The notes beneath the pieces were generated by a model. The model saw only the letters and a list, made by a program, of their open reading frames with translations, was not told where the DNA came from and did no database searches. A program made the translations under genes and the position numbers. DNA of 64,000 nucleotides from Methylobacterium marchantiae (GTDB lineage Bacteria; Pseudomonadota; Alphaproteobacteria; Rhizobiales; Beijerinckiaceae): assembly GCF_022179405.1 (NCBI RefSeq), contig NZ_BPQT01000018.1:1-64000 (forward strand), given 5' to 3'. Below are positions 1-9,889 of the stretch, piece after piece (position 1 is the stretch's first letter; each line of letters starts with the position of its first letter).

Positions 1-450
1 GTCGTTGCCGCTGAGGCTGATGCCGAGGTTCCCGGCCCTGGCGATGAGGGTCTCGACCCATTCACCGGCTCCCAGGGTGAAATCGCTGCTCGCATAGATC
101 TTGTCTGTTCCAGCCCCTGCCGCCTCATGCACGATGTCGCTCGTACCGTTGACGTAGTAGATGTCGTTGCCGCCAAAGCCGCTGAGGCTGTCGGCGCCGG
201 CACCGCTGTAGAGCGTGTTGGCGAGGTCGTTGCCGCTGAGGCTGATACCGAGGTTCCCGGCCCTAGCGATGAGGGTCTCGACGGCTTCGCCCGCGCCCAG
301 GGTGAAACTGCCGCTCGCATAGATCTTGTCGTTGCCGCCGCCGGCCGCTTCGTGGACGACATCGCCCAACTGATCGACGTAATAGATGTCGTTTCCCGAT
401 CCCCCGGAGAGGGTATCCGCCCCCCCGAGACCGTCGAGGACGTCGTTGCC
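1..450 (-). repeat. 225-bp tandem unit encoding RTX repeats
   Basis: Bases 1-57 match 226-282 almost exactly (two differences), and similarity continues through the unit, giving a 225-bp (75-residue) period. Each unit encodes an RTX nonapeptide block (GNDIYYV-type), a DKIYAS strand and the GNLGISLSGND stretch. The array continues beyond the left edge, so copy number is unknown. Confidence 0.85.
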
Positions 451-3400
451 CGCACCCGACCGGACGATGTTGGCCCGGCCATCACCCGTCACTGATTCGG
501 GGGCGACGTCGTTGATCGTGATCGTGAAGGTCTTCGTGATGGAGAACGACCCATCGCTGACGGAAACCACTATGTCATGGCTCGTCGCCTGCTCGAAATC
601 GATCAGCATTCGGTCTGCAACGATGATCTTTCCTGTCGCATCGATGGCGAAGCGTCCGCCGGCATTGTTGACCAGGGAATAGGTCAGAACAGCCGTATCG
701 ACGTCCTGCCCGACGACGCTCCCGACAACGGACGTATTGACCCGGTTTTCGTTCGTGGAGAGCGGTGCGCCAACGATATCGGTCGGCGCATCGTTGACGG
801 CGATGACGGCGGCCGTTGGATTCGACGTGATCCTTTCGGGAACGCCGAGACCGTCGATGAAGCTCGCGACAACGCGGAGTTGCTGACCTGCCTGAAGATC
901 GCCGGGCTTGAACGTCGATCCGGTGGCGCCGGGAATGTCCAGCCAATCCGTCCCGTCGAAAGACTGCCAAGTCAGAACCAGCGTTCCCGGCTTGATCCCG
1001 TTGAGATCGTCGATGTCGAAAACTGTCGCGGTGAGAACCTGCTTCTCGGTCGGTGTCGCATCGTTGATCGCCACCGAGCCAGTGGCGGGCGCATTCGTTC
1101 CGCTGATCGTGATGGTCTGATCGGCGAATTGCAGCCTCTCGATATTACGGATCGTATCGACGCCATCCGTGCCGACGGTATCGGTGACGGTGCGGCGCCC
1201 TCCCCCATCCGGTCCGCTGATCGTGTAATCGGCGAGATTGCCTGTAAAGACCGCCGTGTCGACATCGTTGGGGCCGACGCCCGTGGTGACGATCTCGCGG
1301 ACGATGGCGAGCTGGCCGGGATTGATGCCCCCCGCCAACAGCTGGGCCTTGATCTCGTTCAGGCTATCCACGGAGCGGATGACCGGGCCGCTGCCGTTCT
1401 TGTTCTGGTGAACGGCGATCCGGACATTGAGCCACGCATCTCCATCGATGACGTCGTCGCCGAGATTGCCCCGGATCAGGTCGCTGCCCGCGCCGCCGAG
1501 GAGGATCTCGCCGCCCGTGGTCCCGACACCGGCACCTCCGCTTGGATCGAAGACCACCGCGTTTGGTAAGCCCGGCGCCGCATCGAGGAGTTCACGGAGG
1601 CCCGCTATCCTGTCGACTCCCGCCTGGGTGAGCACATTGACGAAGTTCTCGCCGATGACGAGCTTCGACGCCCCGGTCAGGATGTCGTTGTGTTTCCAGC
1701 CCGAGAGCCCTTCGACTGAGTCGAAGCGATCTCGCAGGATGATGTTCTCCCGGTTGTCGAGGACGCGGATACCGAGATCGGAATCCGCCCCGTTCGGGTC
1801 GCCTTTGTGGATCGACCAGTCGAACCCTTCCATGCCGTTGTTACGCTGGATGCCCGGCCCTTCGACCATGATGTCGTCGCCGTTCTCACCATCGTAATCC
1901 GTATCGTTGCCCTGGCCGTTCAGAACATCGTGTCCGACGATGGTGCTGTTGAAGAAGAGCTGCGAGTTCTCGCCCGAGAGACCGTCGAAACCCTCGCCGC
2001 CCTCGATCCAGTCGTCGCCTTCGTTGCCCAGCAGTGCGTCGGGAGCGCTGCCGCCGAGGATGAAGTCGTTGCCGAGGCCGCCGAACACCTCCTTCGTATC
2101 GGTGACTCCCATGATGAAGTCCTGCCCTGCATCTCCGAAGAGCAGATCGAGACCCGAGCCGCCGTTGATGACGTCATTGCCGAGGTTGCCCCGCAGGACA
2201 TCGTCACCGAACGGGTCCTCGATGATGTCGTCGCCATCGCCGCCGAAGACGTTGTCGGATTCCATGCCGGCATTGAGGTAGTCGTCGCCGCCATCGCCCC
2301 AGAGGGTATCGATGCCCTTGTCGCCGTAGAGCCTGTCGTTCCCCTCCGTGCCCCCGAGCACGAAGTGCTCCCCGCCGCTGACCTTCAGAACGCCGCCCAC
2401 GTCGTGAAGCTTGCCATCGACGGTGATCTGGCTGCCGCTGGTGTAGTCCCGCACGACCTTGGGATCGATCGCCTGCTGAGATGCCCTGTCCCAGATGGGG
2501 TCCAGGCCGTCCTGTGCGATGCCGCGGTCGAGTTCGAGGATGTGATCAGGGGTCGTGAACAGCGCCCCGTTGAGGTGGGTCGCATAGAGCCCCCCAAGGT
2601 CGGTGTTGCGCATCACCAGATCGGTGAAGGTGTTCGGTTCGAGATTGTTGAGAAGGTTCAACCCCTGCGTCCGGCTCAGGTAGTAGAGACGGTCGCCGTT
2701 CTGGAGATGCTCCATCTGGTATTCGAAGACGAAATTGAAGGTCGAGCCCAGCATCCCGCCGAATTCGTTCAGCTCTTCGGCCAAGCCGCCGATCCAGAGA
2801 TCGACCGTGTTGAGGCCGCCCAGGCTGCCGCCGGCATAGGCGCCGGTGGCGTTCAGGAAGGCCAGTCGATCGGCGGCGACGGTCCCGTCGCCATTCTCGT
2901 CGACGCCCAGGACCAGCTCCATCGCCGCATGACGCTTGGCATCCACCGTCGACGCCCCGGTAATGGTCTCGTGGGTGCCGTAAGCCGCGATGAAGTTGAT
3001 GATCGACATCGGATTCTTGATGTGCTGAGCGAAGTCGGCCCAGCTCGTGTAGGGCTTGAGATCAGGGTCACCGAAATCAGTGTAGAGTTGCCGCCGGGTC
3101 TCGTTGAGCGAGGGAACACCGGTGTCGCGGGCGCGGGCGATATTGAGCGCCGCCAGATCGAGAGGCAGGCCGAGCAAGTTGCTGCGCACGTCTTGGACGA
3201 TGAACTCGTCCATCTCGTTGCCGACATCGCGCGTGAGGCCGCGGACGATGGCGCCGTTCGTGGCGGCGAGATCGATGCCGGTGCCGAGATACATCTGCGG
3301 ATTGAGGAAAGCTTCGATGAGCGTTGCCTGATTGGCCTCGTCGTTGACGGTGGTCAGGTCGTTGTCGAGCCGGTCGACCGTGCCCGTCAGCATCGAGTGC

Positions 3401-5253
3401 CCGAAGCGATAGACCACGTGCGCGAACTCGGCCACGATGGACGGGTCGATGTCTGCGCTGTTGGTAAAGACGAACGGATCGACATTCGGCTGAACGCGGC
3501 GCGCGAATTCCTCGAAGACGAGATGCTGGTACTGCATTTCGGTGACCAAGCGCGCGGACTGGAAGAGACGGTCTCCGTCCCAGTCGAGCCCTGCGGCAGA
3601 CGTGGGAATCTCAGCGATGTCCGTCTTCAGCCATTCGTTGATGAAGACGAGATCGCCGGTGGCGAGGATCGTGGCCTTGTTCTCCTCGACCAGTCGGTTG
3701 TGCTCTGAATGGAAGATGGAATGCACGGCGGTGAGGCCGATGTTTTCGTTGCCGCGTCCGTCGCCGGTCACGAAATGCGCATCGAGCATCTCGTTGTCGT
3801 AGGTCAGCGGATTGCGGTCGTCGGCCACACGGTCGGCCGCATCGATCTTGCCGTCGAGATTGATGTCCGCAAGGTCTCCGAGATCGATGCCGCCGTTGTG
3901 ATTCGCATCTTGGATGAAGGCGGTTCCGGCATCGAGGTCGGCTTGGTCACTTCGGCCGTCGCCATTGACATCGAGAAGATCGTCGTCGGCGACCTGCTTG
4001 AGCTTCGGCGTTGCGGGATCATGGTCGTGATCCACGAAGACCGGCTCAGCGTGATGGGCGATGTCGTTCAGGAAGGCGTGGTTGGTGCCGACCGATCCCG
4101 CCGTCGTGATTCCTGCAGCGGTGCCTTCCTTGAACCAGTTGGTGGTGTGGGTGGCGTCCGGTGCCATGACGATCTGCGCGTAGCCGTTCTCACCCGGAAT
4201 GAAGCGGCCGTACTGGTCGGTCTTGAGAAGCGGCACATTGTGGACGTCGAAGTCGTCGAGCCGGATGCCGAGCATCTCCAGTGCTTGCGCCTTCACCTCC
4301 GCCCAGCTGCCGACCGCACCGTCGAGCGACCCGTTGGCGGCTTTGCCGTCGAGGAGGCGACCCGTCGATGCTGTGTGGCCTAGACCATCTTTTGCGTATT
4401 CCCGCAGAAAGACCTGATGGGAGGCATGCGATGTGTAGGTCTGGTTCTGATCGACGAACGAGGTCGTCGTGTTCTCGTGCTGCGGGACGCCGTTCGCATC
4501 GAGCGTCACGGTCGCGCGTGTCAGAGCCATGAAGTTGGTCGGGCTGCCGGGCACGTAGAGCGGATCGTCCGGCTGCAAGGGGATGTAGACGGTGCCGTTA
4601 TTGCCCTTGGTGACGAGATCGAGCCCATGGTCGAAGAACTGACCGAAGAACGTCATCCAGGAATTGAAGGGAGGGGACAGTCCGATATCGGGTGATTGGT
4701 TCGGGATCTTCGCGATGTCGGAATTGGTGACGACCAGTTCGTTCCCTGTCGGCGTCTCCCCTGGACGGATCGGGACCTTGCCGGGGTGATCTGCCTCGAA
4801 GGCGGCGAGCGACAGGGGATTGTTGAACCAGGCATCGACGGCCGCGGGATTGTCGACGGTCATGTCGACGATGAGGTTGGAGATGATGCGCGGGTCGGCA
4901 TCGGCAACGCTGCTGGGCGTTCCGTAATTGGTGTTGGTGATCGTCGGAGCCCCCGATCCGGGGGGACCCAGGGGCATCGTGTCCCCGTCGGCGTCGTTCA
5001 CGAAGACCGGATCGAGCAAGCGCGGGAACGGGTTGTCGGCGGCACCGTATTCCGGCTGGAGAAGGTTGTTGTCTTGCCCGTCCACCGTGCGCAGGCCGTA
5101 CGGTGTCAGGGCGGCATCCGCGTCCGACAGGCCGATATAGACCGACTGAATTGCGGCCGTCATCGTCATGCCGCCGGCATGCGCCTCGGCGACCTTGATC
5201 TGCTTGAGAATGAAGGCAAGATCATCCTGATTGACGGTGAAACTCGTGGTCAT
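1..5253 (-). CDS. RTX-repeat animal-type heme peroxidase, C-terminus beyond window
   Basis: Visible part is 1751 residues from ATG at 5253; no stop is reached before the window edge. The N-terminal ~900 residues are a peroxidase-cyclooxygenase superfamily domain: distal motif GQFFDHG (Asp208, His209), an Arg500/Glu503 pair in GRGNE aligned with the catalytic Arg and heme-ester Glu of myeloperoxidase, proximal His619 in RFGHS, and the downstream LNIARARDTG motif. Three EF-hand/dockerin-like calcium loops interrupt the domain at 428-474. RTX nonapeptides follow at ~961-1135 and ~1245-1271, a cadherin-like domain at ~1498-1588, then large RTX repeats. No Sec signal is seen, so type I secretion is inferred. 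Likely role: extracellular peroxide or halide oxidation. The family assignment is strong; the substrate is unknown. Confidence 0.9.
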   Translation of the reverse strand, partial: MTTSFTVNQDDLAFILKQIKVAEAHAGGMTMTAAIQSVYIGLSDADAALTPYGLRTVDGQDNNLLQPEYGAADNPFPRLLDPVFVNDADGDTMPLGPPGSGAPTITNTNYGTPSSVADADPRIISNLIVDMTVDNPAAVDAWFNNPLSLAAFEADHPGKVPIRPGETPTGNELVVTNSDIAKIPNQSPDIGLSPPFNSWMTFFGQFFDHGLDLVTKGNNGTVYIPLQPDDPLYVPGSPTNFMALTRATVTLDANGVPQHENTTTSFVDQNQTYTSHASHQVFLREYAKDGLGHTASTGRLLDGKAANGSLDGAVGSWAEVKAQALEMLGIRLDDFDVHNVPLLKTDQYGRFIPGENGYAQIVMAPDATHTTNWFKEGTAAGITTAGSVGTNHAFLNDIAHHAEPVFVDHDHDPATPKLKQVADDDLLDVNGDGRSDQADLDAGTAFIQDANHNGGIDLGDLADINLDGKIDAADRVADDRNPLTYDNEMLDAHFVTGDGRGNENIGLTAVHSIFHSEHNRLVEENKATILATGDLVFINEWLKTDIAEIPTSAAGLDWDGDRLFQSARLVTEMQYQHLVFEEFARRVQPNVDPFVFTNSADIDPSIVAEFAHVVYRFGHSMLTGTVDRLDNDLTTVNDEANQATLIEAFLNPQMYLGTGIDLAATNGAIVRGLTRDVGNEMDEFIVQDVRSNLLGLPLDLAALNIARARDTGVPSLNETRRQLYTDFGDPDLKPYTSWADFAQHIKNPMSIINFIAAYGTHETITGASTVDAKRHAAMELVLGVDENGDGTVAADRLAFLNATGAYAGGSLGGLNTVDLWIGGLAEELNEFGGMLGSTFNFVFEYQMEHLQNGDRLYYLSRTQGLNLLNNLEPNTFTDLVMRNTDLGGLYATHLNGALFTTPDHILELDRGIAQDGLDPIWDRASQQAIDPKVVRDYTSGSQITVDGKLHDVGGVLKVSGGEHFVLGGTEGNDRLYGDKGIDTLWGDGGDDYLNAGMESDNVFGGDGDDIIEDPFGDDVLRGNLGNDVINGGSGLDLLFGDAGQDFIMGVTDTKEVFGGLGNDFILGGSAPDALLGNEGDDWIEGGEGFDGLSGENSQLFFNSTIVGHDVLNGQGNDTDYDGENGDDIMVEGPGIQRNNGMEGFDWSIHKGDPNGADSDLGIRVLDNRENIILRDRFDSVEGLSGWKHNDILTGASKLVIGENFVNVLTQAGVDRIAGLRELLDAAPGLPNAVVFDPSGGAGVGTTGGEILLGGAGSDLIRGNLGDDVIDGDAWLNVRIAVHQNKNGSGPVIRSVDSLNEIKAQLLAGGINPGQLAIVREIVTTGVGPNDVDTAVFTGNLADYTISGPDGGGRRTVTDTVGTDGVDTIRNIERLQFADQTITISGTNAPATGSVAINDATPTEKQVLTATVFDIDDLNGIKPGTLVLTWQSFDGTDWLDIPGATGSTFKPGDLQAGQQLRVVASFIDGLGVPERITSNPTAAVIAVNDAPTDIVGAPLSTNENRVNTSVVGSVVGQDVDTAVLTYSLVNNAGGRFAIDATGKIIVADRMLIDFEQATSHDIVVSVSDGSFSITKTFTITINDVAPESVTGDGRANIVRSGAGNDVLDGLGGADTLSGGSGNDIYYVDQLGDVVHEAAGGGNDKIYASGSFTLGAGEAVETLIARAGNLGISLSGNDLANTLYSGAGADSLSGFGGNDIYYVNGTSDIVHEAAGAGTDKIYASSDFTLGAGEWVETLIARAGNLGISLSGND
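3832..3972 (-). other. Three calcium-binding loops inside the peroxidase domain
   Basis: Residues 428-439 (DVNGDGRSDQAD), 449-460 (DANHNGGIDLGD) and 463-474 (DINLDGKIDAAD) each have Asp/Asn at loop positions 1, 3 and 5, Gly at 6 and Asp at 9 and 12. This is the EF-hand or dockerin type I pattern. The block lies about 25 residues before the catalytic Arg500 segment. Calcium binding is inferred. Confidence 0.7.
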
Positions 5254-6114
5254 CGGTGTCTCCCCGGATCGACAGCGTCGTTGCGTGACAGGGTCGCTGG
5301 CCAAAGCACGGCTGTCGCCGGTCGCCTCAGACAAGACGATGTATTCCCGCTCCCTCAAATCGAGCGGGGATGATAAGATAGTGATTTGCTCGCTGATTAT
5401 TCTGTCGTGCGAATTTGTTCGCGCTTATTATTGGAGCTATTTAGTAATATATTGCTTACTTTTCGAATTTAGAGGCGGTTAGTATTTGCACTACGCCATT
5501 GATGAAGACGATAAGCTAGTCAGGTTGAAGTCTTAGGCATTTGTTTTATATCGAGCATATGTCGCACGCATTAGTGCAGCATCGGTCGGATGGCCTATTG
5601 CGACCGGCAAAGCCGACCGATGCCGGACACCCAAGGTGCGTCGGCAAGGGGCGGTCGGCGACGCAGAGCCATGGGGCCTCGCGCCAGCGCTCCGCGTGTC
5701 CGGGGCGTGCCGTCGCCGGGATGGTGCGAGGCGATGTGCCGGACGCAATGGGTCGGCACTGGAGTGGTGGCTACGGCAGTTGCCGAGCGTGCCGGCCCGC
5801 AGGGCGGCTCCCGATCGTCGGCCGGATGCGTCGAGGCGTCGGAAGGATGCGCGCCGAGGCGGTGCGCAGTATCTGGCGCGACGCCACGCGCCGGTGAGAA
5901 GGCCTCGACGCTATGCGCCCGCTGGCCGCAAAGCCTTTTCAGCGCTGCTCCAGGCGATCACTCCCGCGGCGATCTGCCGAGATCGGTGACGTATCGATGC
6001 CAAGTCCTGTACCATCCCGGCCGCCCCGCGGGGTGGGACATGGTCGATCGAGACCGCGGCCGTGCTCGTCGGTTCTACGGTGTCGAGGGGCTTTGAAGTT
6101 CCCGGCCGGACAGC
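5254..6114. other. Gene-poor spacer with AT-rich peroxidase promoter region
   Basis: About 860 bases lie between the peroxidase start and the antiporter stop. Bases ~5370-5560 are strikingly AT-rich for this genome and probably hold the peroxidase promoter. An inverted repeat (GCGAA, 4-base gap, TTCGC) sits at 5409-5422. Bases 5580-6110 are GC-rich; the short open frames there are arginine-rich, mutually overlapping and have no recognisable domain or ribosome site, so I call no gene. Confidence 0.5.
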
Positions 6115-7887
6115 TCAGCCGACTTCCCGGACCTCGGAGGCGTTTCCTCGGATCAAACCACGCCCCGCATAGATGCCGCCCGCGGTCTCCAGATCGAGAC
6201 GCTCGGCATCGCGGCGGCGGACCTCTTCCATGACGGCGGTTGCCGCCTCGGGCTCGTCGCCGATGGTGAGGAGCGCCTGCTCGCCGAAGGCCAACGCCGA
6301 TTCGAACGTTTCGCGAAGTTGATACGCCACGCCGGCATGGAGAAGTTCGATGGCGTGTTCGCGGTCGCGGGCGCGGGCCAGGACGGGCACGAGCGGAAAT
6401 TCGGCTTTCGCGATCTCTGCGATGCGCTTGGCGGCGTCTCGATCGTCGACGCAGACGAGGATTGCGCGCGCGGTCGCGGCTCCTGCCGCGCGAAGGATGT
6501 CGAGGCGTGTGCCGTCGCCATAATACACCTTGAAGCCGAAGGTCTCGGCGACACGGATATAGGCGGGATTGGTGTCGATGATCGACACGGAGCATCCGCG
6601 GGAGATCAACGGTTGGCTGACGATCTGCCCGAAGCGGCCGAAGCCGATGATCAGGGCGCTGCCGACGAGATTCTCTGGCACCGCGATGCCATCGGTCGAG
6701 ATGGAAGGCTTTGGGCCGAAGCGATCGAAAGCGATCACCATCAGCGGCGTGATCGCCATCGACAGGATGACCGTCGCGGTCAGGAGCGCATTGGTCGTGC
6801 CGTCGATGATCCCGGCGCTCGTCGCAGCGGCATAGAGCACGAAGGCGAACTCGCCGCCCTGCGCCATCAATGCCGCCCGCTCCATCGCCTCGGGATGCGA
6901 GGCCCGCAGGAGCCGGGCGACGCCGTAGATGACGAGGCTCTTGACCACCATGTAGGCCGCGACGCTCGTCAGGATCAGCGTCCAATTCGCGGCGATGACG
7001 GTGAGGTCGAGAGACATCCCGACGCCGAGGAAGAACAGGCCGAGCAAGATGCCACGGAACGGCTCGACATCGGCTTCGAGCTGATGCCGGAAGCTCGATT
7101 CCGACAGGAGCACGCCAGCCAGGAACGCGCCCATCGCCATGGACAATCCGCCAAGCTGCATCGCCGATGCCGAGCCGAGCACGACGAGCAGGGCCGCGGC
7201 CGTCATGACCTCTCGAGCCTTCGAGGCGGCCAGCAGGCGGAAAAGGGGATTGAGCAGCCAGCGTCCGGCGGCCACCAAAGCCGCGATGGATCCGAGCGCG
7301 ATGGCGATGGCGTAGATCCGGTCCGTCGTGCCGGTCGCCTGCCCGCCAGGCGCCAGCAGCGCGACGATGGCGAGCAGCGGCACGATGGCGAGATCCTCGA
7401 GCAGCAGGATGGCCACGATGCGCCGGCCCTTCGGGGTCGAGAGCGAGCCGCGCTCTTCGAGGAGTTGCATGACGATCGCCGTTGACGTCAGAACGAAGCC
7501 GGTGCCGGCCACGAAGGAGATGGTCGGCGAGAACCCCATTGCGACGCCGACGAGGGTCAGGGCCGCGATGCTCGCTCCGACCTGTGCGAGGCCGAGGCCG
7601 AAAATCTCGCGCCGCATGCCCCAGAGCCGTGACGGCTCCATCTCCAGGCCGATGATGAACAGGAACATCACGACGCCGAGTTCGGCGATATGCAGGATCG
7701 CGTGGGCATCCGAGAACAGCCGTAAGCCGAATGGGCCGATGGCGAGGCCCGCTACGAGATATCCGAGGACCGAGCCGAGCCCGATTCGCTTGAACACCGG
7801 CACGGCGACGACACCCGCGGCGAGCAGGGCCACGACCTGGACGAGTTCGCTCGCGGCACCGGACGCTTCGACAGCCATGACTTGCAC
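6115..7887 (-). CDS. Kef-type cation:proton antiporter (CPA2 family) with RCK domain
   Basis: A 590-residue inner-membrane protein. Residues ~1-390 form a hydrophobic multi-span exchanger domain of the CPA2 type (KefB/KefC-like). A cytosolic RCK/TrkA-N domain follows, with the nucleotide-binding motif GFGRFGQ and a downstream acidic IIDTN strand end. KefB/C proteins exchange K+ for H+ during electrophile or pH stress; ion choice cannot be read from sequence. Start is GTG 7887 (AAGGA 3 bases upstream) or ATG 7878. Pirin and chloroperoxidase genes lie upstream on the same strand, which suggests an oxidative or electrophile stress setting, but the ~100-base gap leaves cotranscription open. Confidence 0.88.
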   Translation of the reverse strand: MQVMAVEASGAASELVQVVALLAAGVVAVPVFKRIGLGSVLGYLVAGLAIGPFGLRLFSDAHAILHIAELGVVMFLFIIGLEMEPSRLWGMRREIFGLGLAQVGASIAALTLVGVAMGFSPTISFVAGTGFVLTSTAIVMQLLEERGSLSTPKGRRIVAILLLEDLAIVPLLAIVALLAPGGQATGTTDRIYAIAIALGSIAALVAAGRWLLNPLFRLLAASKAREVMTAAALLVVLGSASAMQLGGLSMAMGAFLAGVLLSESSFRHQLEADVEPFRGILLGLFFLGVGMSLDLTVIAANWTLILTSVAAYMVVKSLVIYGVARLLRASHPEAMERAALMAQGGEFAFVLYAAATSAGIIDGTTNALLTATVILSMAITPLMVIAFDRFGPKPSISTDGIAVPENLVGSALIIGFGRFGQIVSQPLISRGCSVSIIDTNPAYIRVAETFGFKVYYGDGTRLDILRAAGAATARAILVCVDDRDAAKRIAEIAKAEFPLVPVLARARDREHAIELLHAGVAYQLRETFESALAFGEQALLTIGDEPEAATAVMEEVRRRDAERLDLETAGGIYAGRGLIRGNASEVREVG

Positions 7888-7989
7888 GTATCCTTCTGAC
7901 GAGGCTGAGTCCCCGTATCGGCAGCGGAGGGGAAATGCGGCGCCTAAGCTTCGAGCATCCGACGCCGAATTGGCTGAGCCGGACGGTCG

Positions 7990-8928
7990 TCAGGGATATC
8001 GCACGGGAGGCGGGTTTTCGGGCAGGGGGATGAATTCGGATTCGCCCGGCACGGTGTCGAACCGGGCCTGTCGCCAGTCTTCCTTGGCTTGCTCGATCCG
8101 TTCGGGACGCGAGGAGACGAAGTTCCACCAGAGATGACGCGGGCCGTCCATGGGTTCTCCGCCCAGGACCATGAAACGGGAGGCCTCCGTCGCCCGCACG
8201 CTGATCCGGTCGCCCGGATTGAAGACGAGGAGCTGGCCGGGACCGAACCCGTCCCCGGCAATGTCGATCGCGCCCGAAACGGTATAGATCGCGCGCTCGT
8301 CATAGGTAGGGTCGAGGGGCAGTACCGCCCCTGCCTCCAGCGCCACATCGGCATAGACCATCGGGCTCGAGGTTCGCACGGGGGATGTCGCTCCGAACGC
8401 CTCGCCGGCGATCAGCCGGACGATCTTGCCCTCGCCGATGAGAATCGGCAGCGCCTCCGTCTCGTAATGCTCAAAGGCGGGGGCGGTCTCCTCGTCCTTG
8501 CCGCTGAGCGCGACCCAGCTCTGGATTCCGAACAGCTTGGAACCGGTCTGCCGAAGATCGGCGCCGGTTCGCTCCGAATGGGTGATGCCGCGGCCCGCGG
8601 TCATCCAGTTCAATTCACCGGGGCGGATCGGCAGTTCCGTGCCCAGGCTGTCCCGGTGCATGATCTCGCCATCGAACAGGTAGGTCACGGTGGAGAGGCC
8701 GATATGCGGGTGGGGGCGCACGTCCATGCCCTGGCCGAGCAGGAACTCCGACGGCCCCATCTGGTCGAAAAAGATGAAGGGGCCGACCATCCGGCATTCC
8801 GACGAGGGCAAGGCGCGCCGCACGGCAAAGGAGCCGAGATCCCGCGAGCGCGGCACGATCAGGGTCTTGATCGCATCGCAGGAGAAGTGATCACCCGGAA
8901 CCGGGTCGTCCGCACTGTGCCAACTCAT
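7990..8928 (-). CDS. Pirin family protein
   Basis: A bicupin of 312 residues from ATG 8928, preceded by GAGAGG 10 bases upstream; an upstream TTG is less likely. The N-terminal cupin carries the pirin metal site: His73 and His75 in RPHPHIG, His117 and Glu119 in GITHSE, matching the three-His/one-Glu pattern of human pirin. The C-terminal cupin ends in the family-typical [13 protein letters not shown] segment. Bacterial pirins include quercetin 2,3-dioxygenases and regulators that bind metabolic enzymes; the actual role here is unknown. It lies between a cation antiporter and a chloroperoxidase on the same strand. Confidence 0.9.
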   Translation of the reverse strand: MSWHSADDPVPGDHFSCDAIKTLIVPRSRDLGSFAVRRALPSSECRMVGPFIFFDQMGPSEFLLGQGMDVRPHPHIGLSTVTYLFDGEIMHRDSLGTELPIRPGELNWMTAGRGITHSERTGADLRQTGSKLFGIQSWVALSGKDEETAPAFEHYETEALPILIGEGKIVRLIAGEAFGATSPVRTSSPMVYADVALEAGAVLPLDPTYDERAIYTVSGAIDIAGDGFGPGQLLVFNPGDRISVRATEASRFMVLGGEPMDGPRHLWWNFVSSRPERIEQAKEDWRQARFDTVPGESEFIPLPENPPPVRYP

Positions 8929-9058
8929 AGCCGCCGCGCCTCTCGCTCGATTCAATGGAAGATTGCCTCGGCTGGCAGGGGCCGAGCCCTCTGCACGAGA
9001 CCGTGGCGTCGTCTGCCGCTATCCGGCCGGGGAAGGGTCCCCGGCCCAGCCATCGACC

Positions 9059-9889
9059 TCAGGCCTCGAAGAAGGTCAGCAAGTCCGGATTGATGACGTC
9101 CGCATGCGTCGTGCACATGCCGTGCGGGAAGCCGTCGTAGGTCTTCAGCGTGCCGTGCTTCAGGAGCGGGTGCGAGAGCAGCGCGGCGTCGGCGATCGGC
9201 ACGATCTGGTCGTCGGTGCCATGCATCACCAGAACGGGCACGTCGATCGCCTTCAGGTCTTGCGTGAAGTCGGTCTCCGAGAATGCCTTGATGCAATCAT
9301 AATGCGCCTTGGTGCCGCCCATCATGCCCTGCCGCCACCAATTGTCGATGACGCCCTGCGAGATGTCGGCCCCTGTCCGGTTGAAGCCGTAGAATGGACC
9401 CGCCGCCACGTCGCGATAGAATTGTGCCCGGTTGGCCGCGAGTGCTGCACGGAATCCGTCGAAGACTTCGATCGGCAGCCCGCCCGGATTCGTCTCGGAC
9501 TTGACCATCACGGGCGGAACGGCGCCGATCAGCACCGCCTTGGCCACGCGGCCGGGCTCGGCACGGGCGACGTAATGCGCAACCTCGCCGCCGCCGGTGG
9601 AATGGCCGACATGGATGGCGTTCCTCAGGTCGAGGGCGGCGACGAGTTCTGCGACATCGGCGGCGTAGGTGTCCATCTCGTTGCCGGTGTCGGTCTGGGT
9701 CGAGCGCCCGTGGCCGCGACGATCATGTGCGATCACGCGATAGCCGTGGGCGAGGAAGAACAGCATCTGGCCGTCCCAGTCGTCCGCGCTCAGCGGCCAG
9801 CCGTGATGGAAGACCACCGGCCGAGCGTCCCTCGGACCCCAATGCTTGTAGAAGATTTCGGTGCCGTCCTGAACCGTAATCGTTGGCAT
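9059..9889 (-). CDS. Cofactor-free chloroperoxidase-like alpha/beta hydrolase
   Basis: 276 residues, typical length for the non-heme haloperoxidase (bromoperoxidase A / chloroperoxidase F) group. The nucleophile elbow is GHSTGG with Ser97, the acid is Asp226 in GTDDQIVP and the base is His255 in GFPHGM. The oxyanion HHGWPLS motif at ~28-34 is also typical. These enzymes are serine esterases or perhydrolases; halogenation is a peracid side reaction. GGAGG lies 6 bases before ATG 9889. A perfect inverted repeat at 9994-10010 lies about 105 bases upstream. Cytoplasmic, no signal peptide. Confidence 0.9.
   Translation of the reverse strand: MPTITVQDGTEIFYKHWGPRDARPVVFHHGWPLSADDWDGQMLFFLAHGYRVIAHDRRGHGRSTQTDTGNEMDTYAADVAELVAALDLRNAIHVGHSTGGGEVAHYVARAEPGRVAKAVLIGAVPPVMVKSETNPGGLPIEVFDGFRAALAANRAQFYRDVAAGPFYGFNRTGADISQGVIDNWWRQGMMGGTKAHYDCIKAFSETDFTQDLKAIDVPVLVMHGTDDQIVPIADAALLSHPLLKHGTLKTYDGFPHGMCTTHADVINPDLLTFFEA

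Noticed and set aside
3691-3732. Loss of the catalytic arginine in the peroxidase (HSEHN in place of LREHN)
   Set aside because: Alignment places the catalytic Arg/Glu pair slightly upstream (Arg500, Glu503), where both are present.
127-4695. Several long plus-strand open frames (up to 633 residues) opposite the peroxidase gene
   Set aside because: They are rich in Val/Asp/Ala/Glu repeats that mirror the antisense of RTX glycine/aspartate codons, and have no domains or ribosome sites.
5541-6233. Overlapping plus-strand frames of 106-168 residues in the GC-rich spacer
   Set aside because: Arginine/proline-rich, three frames open at once, and no homology that I recognise; typical high-GC artefacts.
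5939-8128. 729-residue minus-strand frame
   Set aside because: It is the shifted frame of the Kef antiporter and is extremely arginine-rich.
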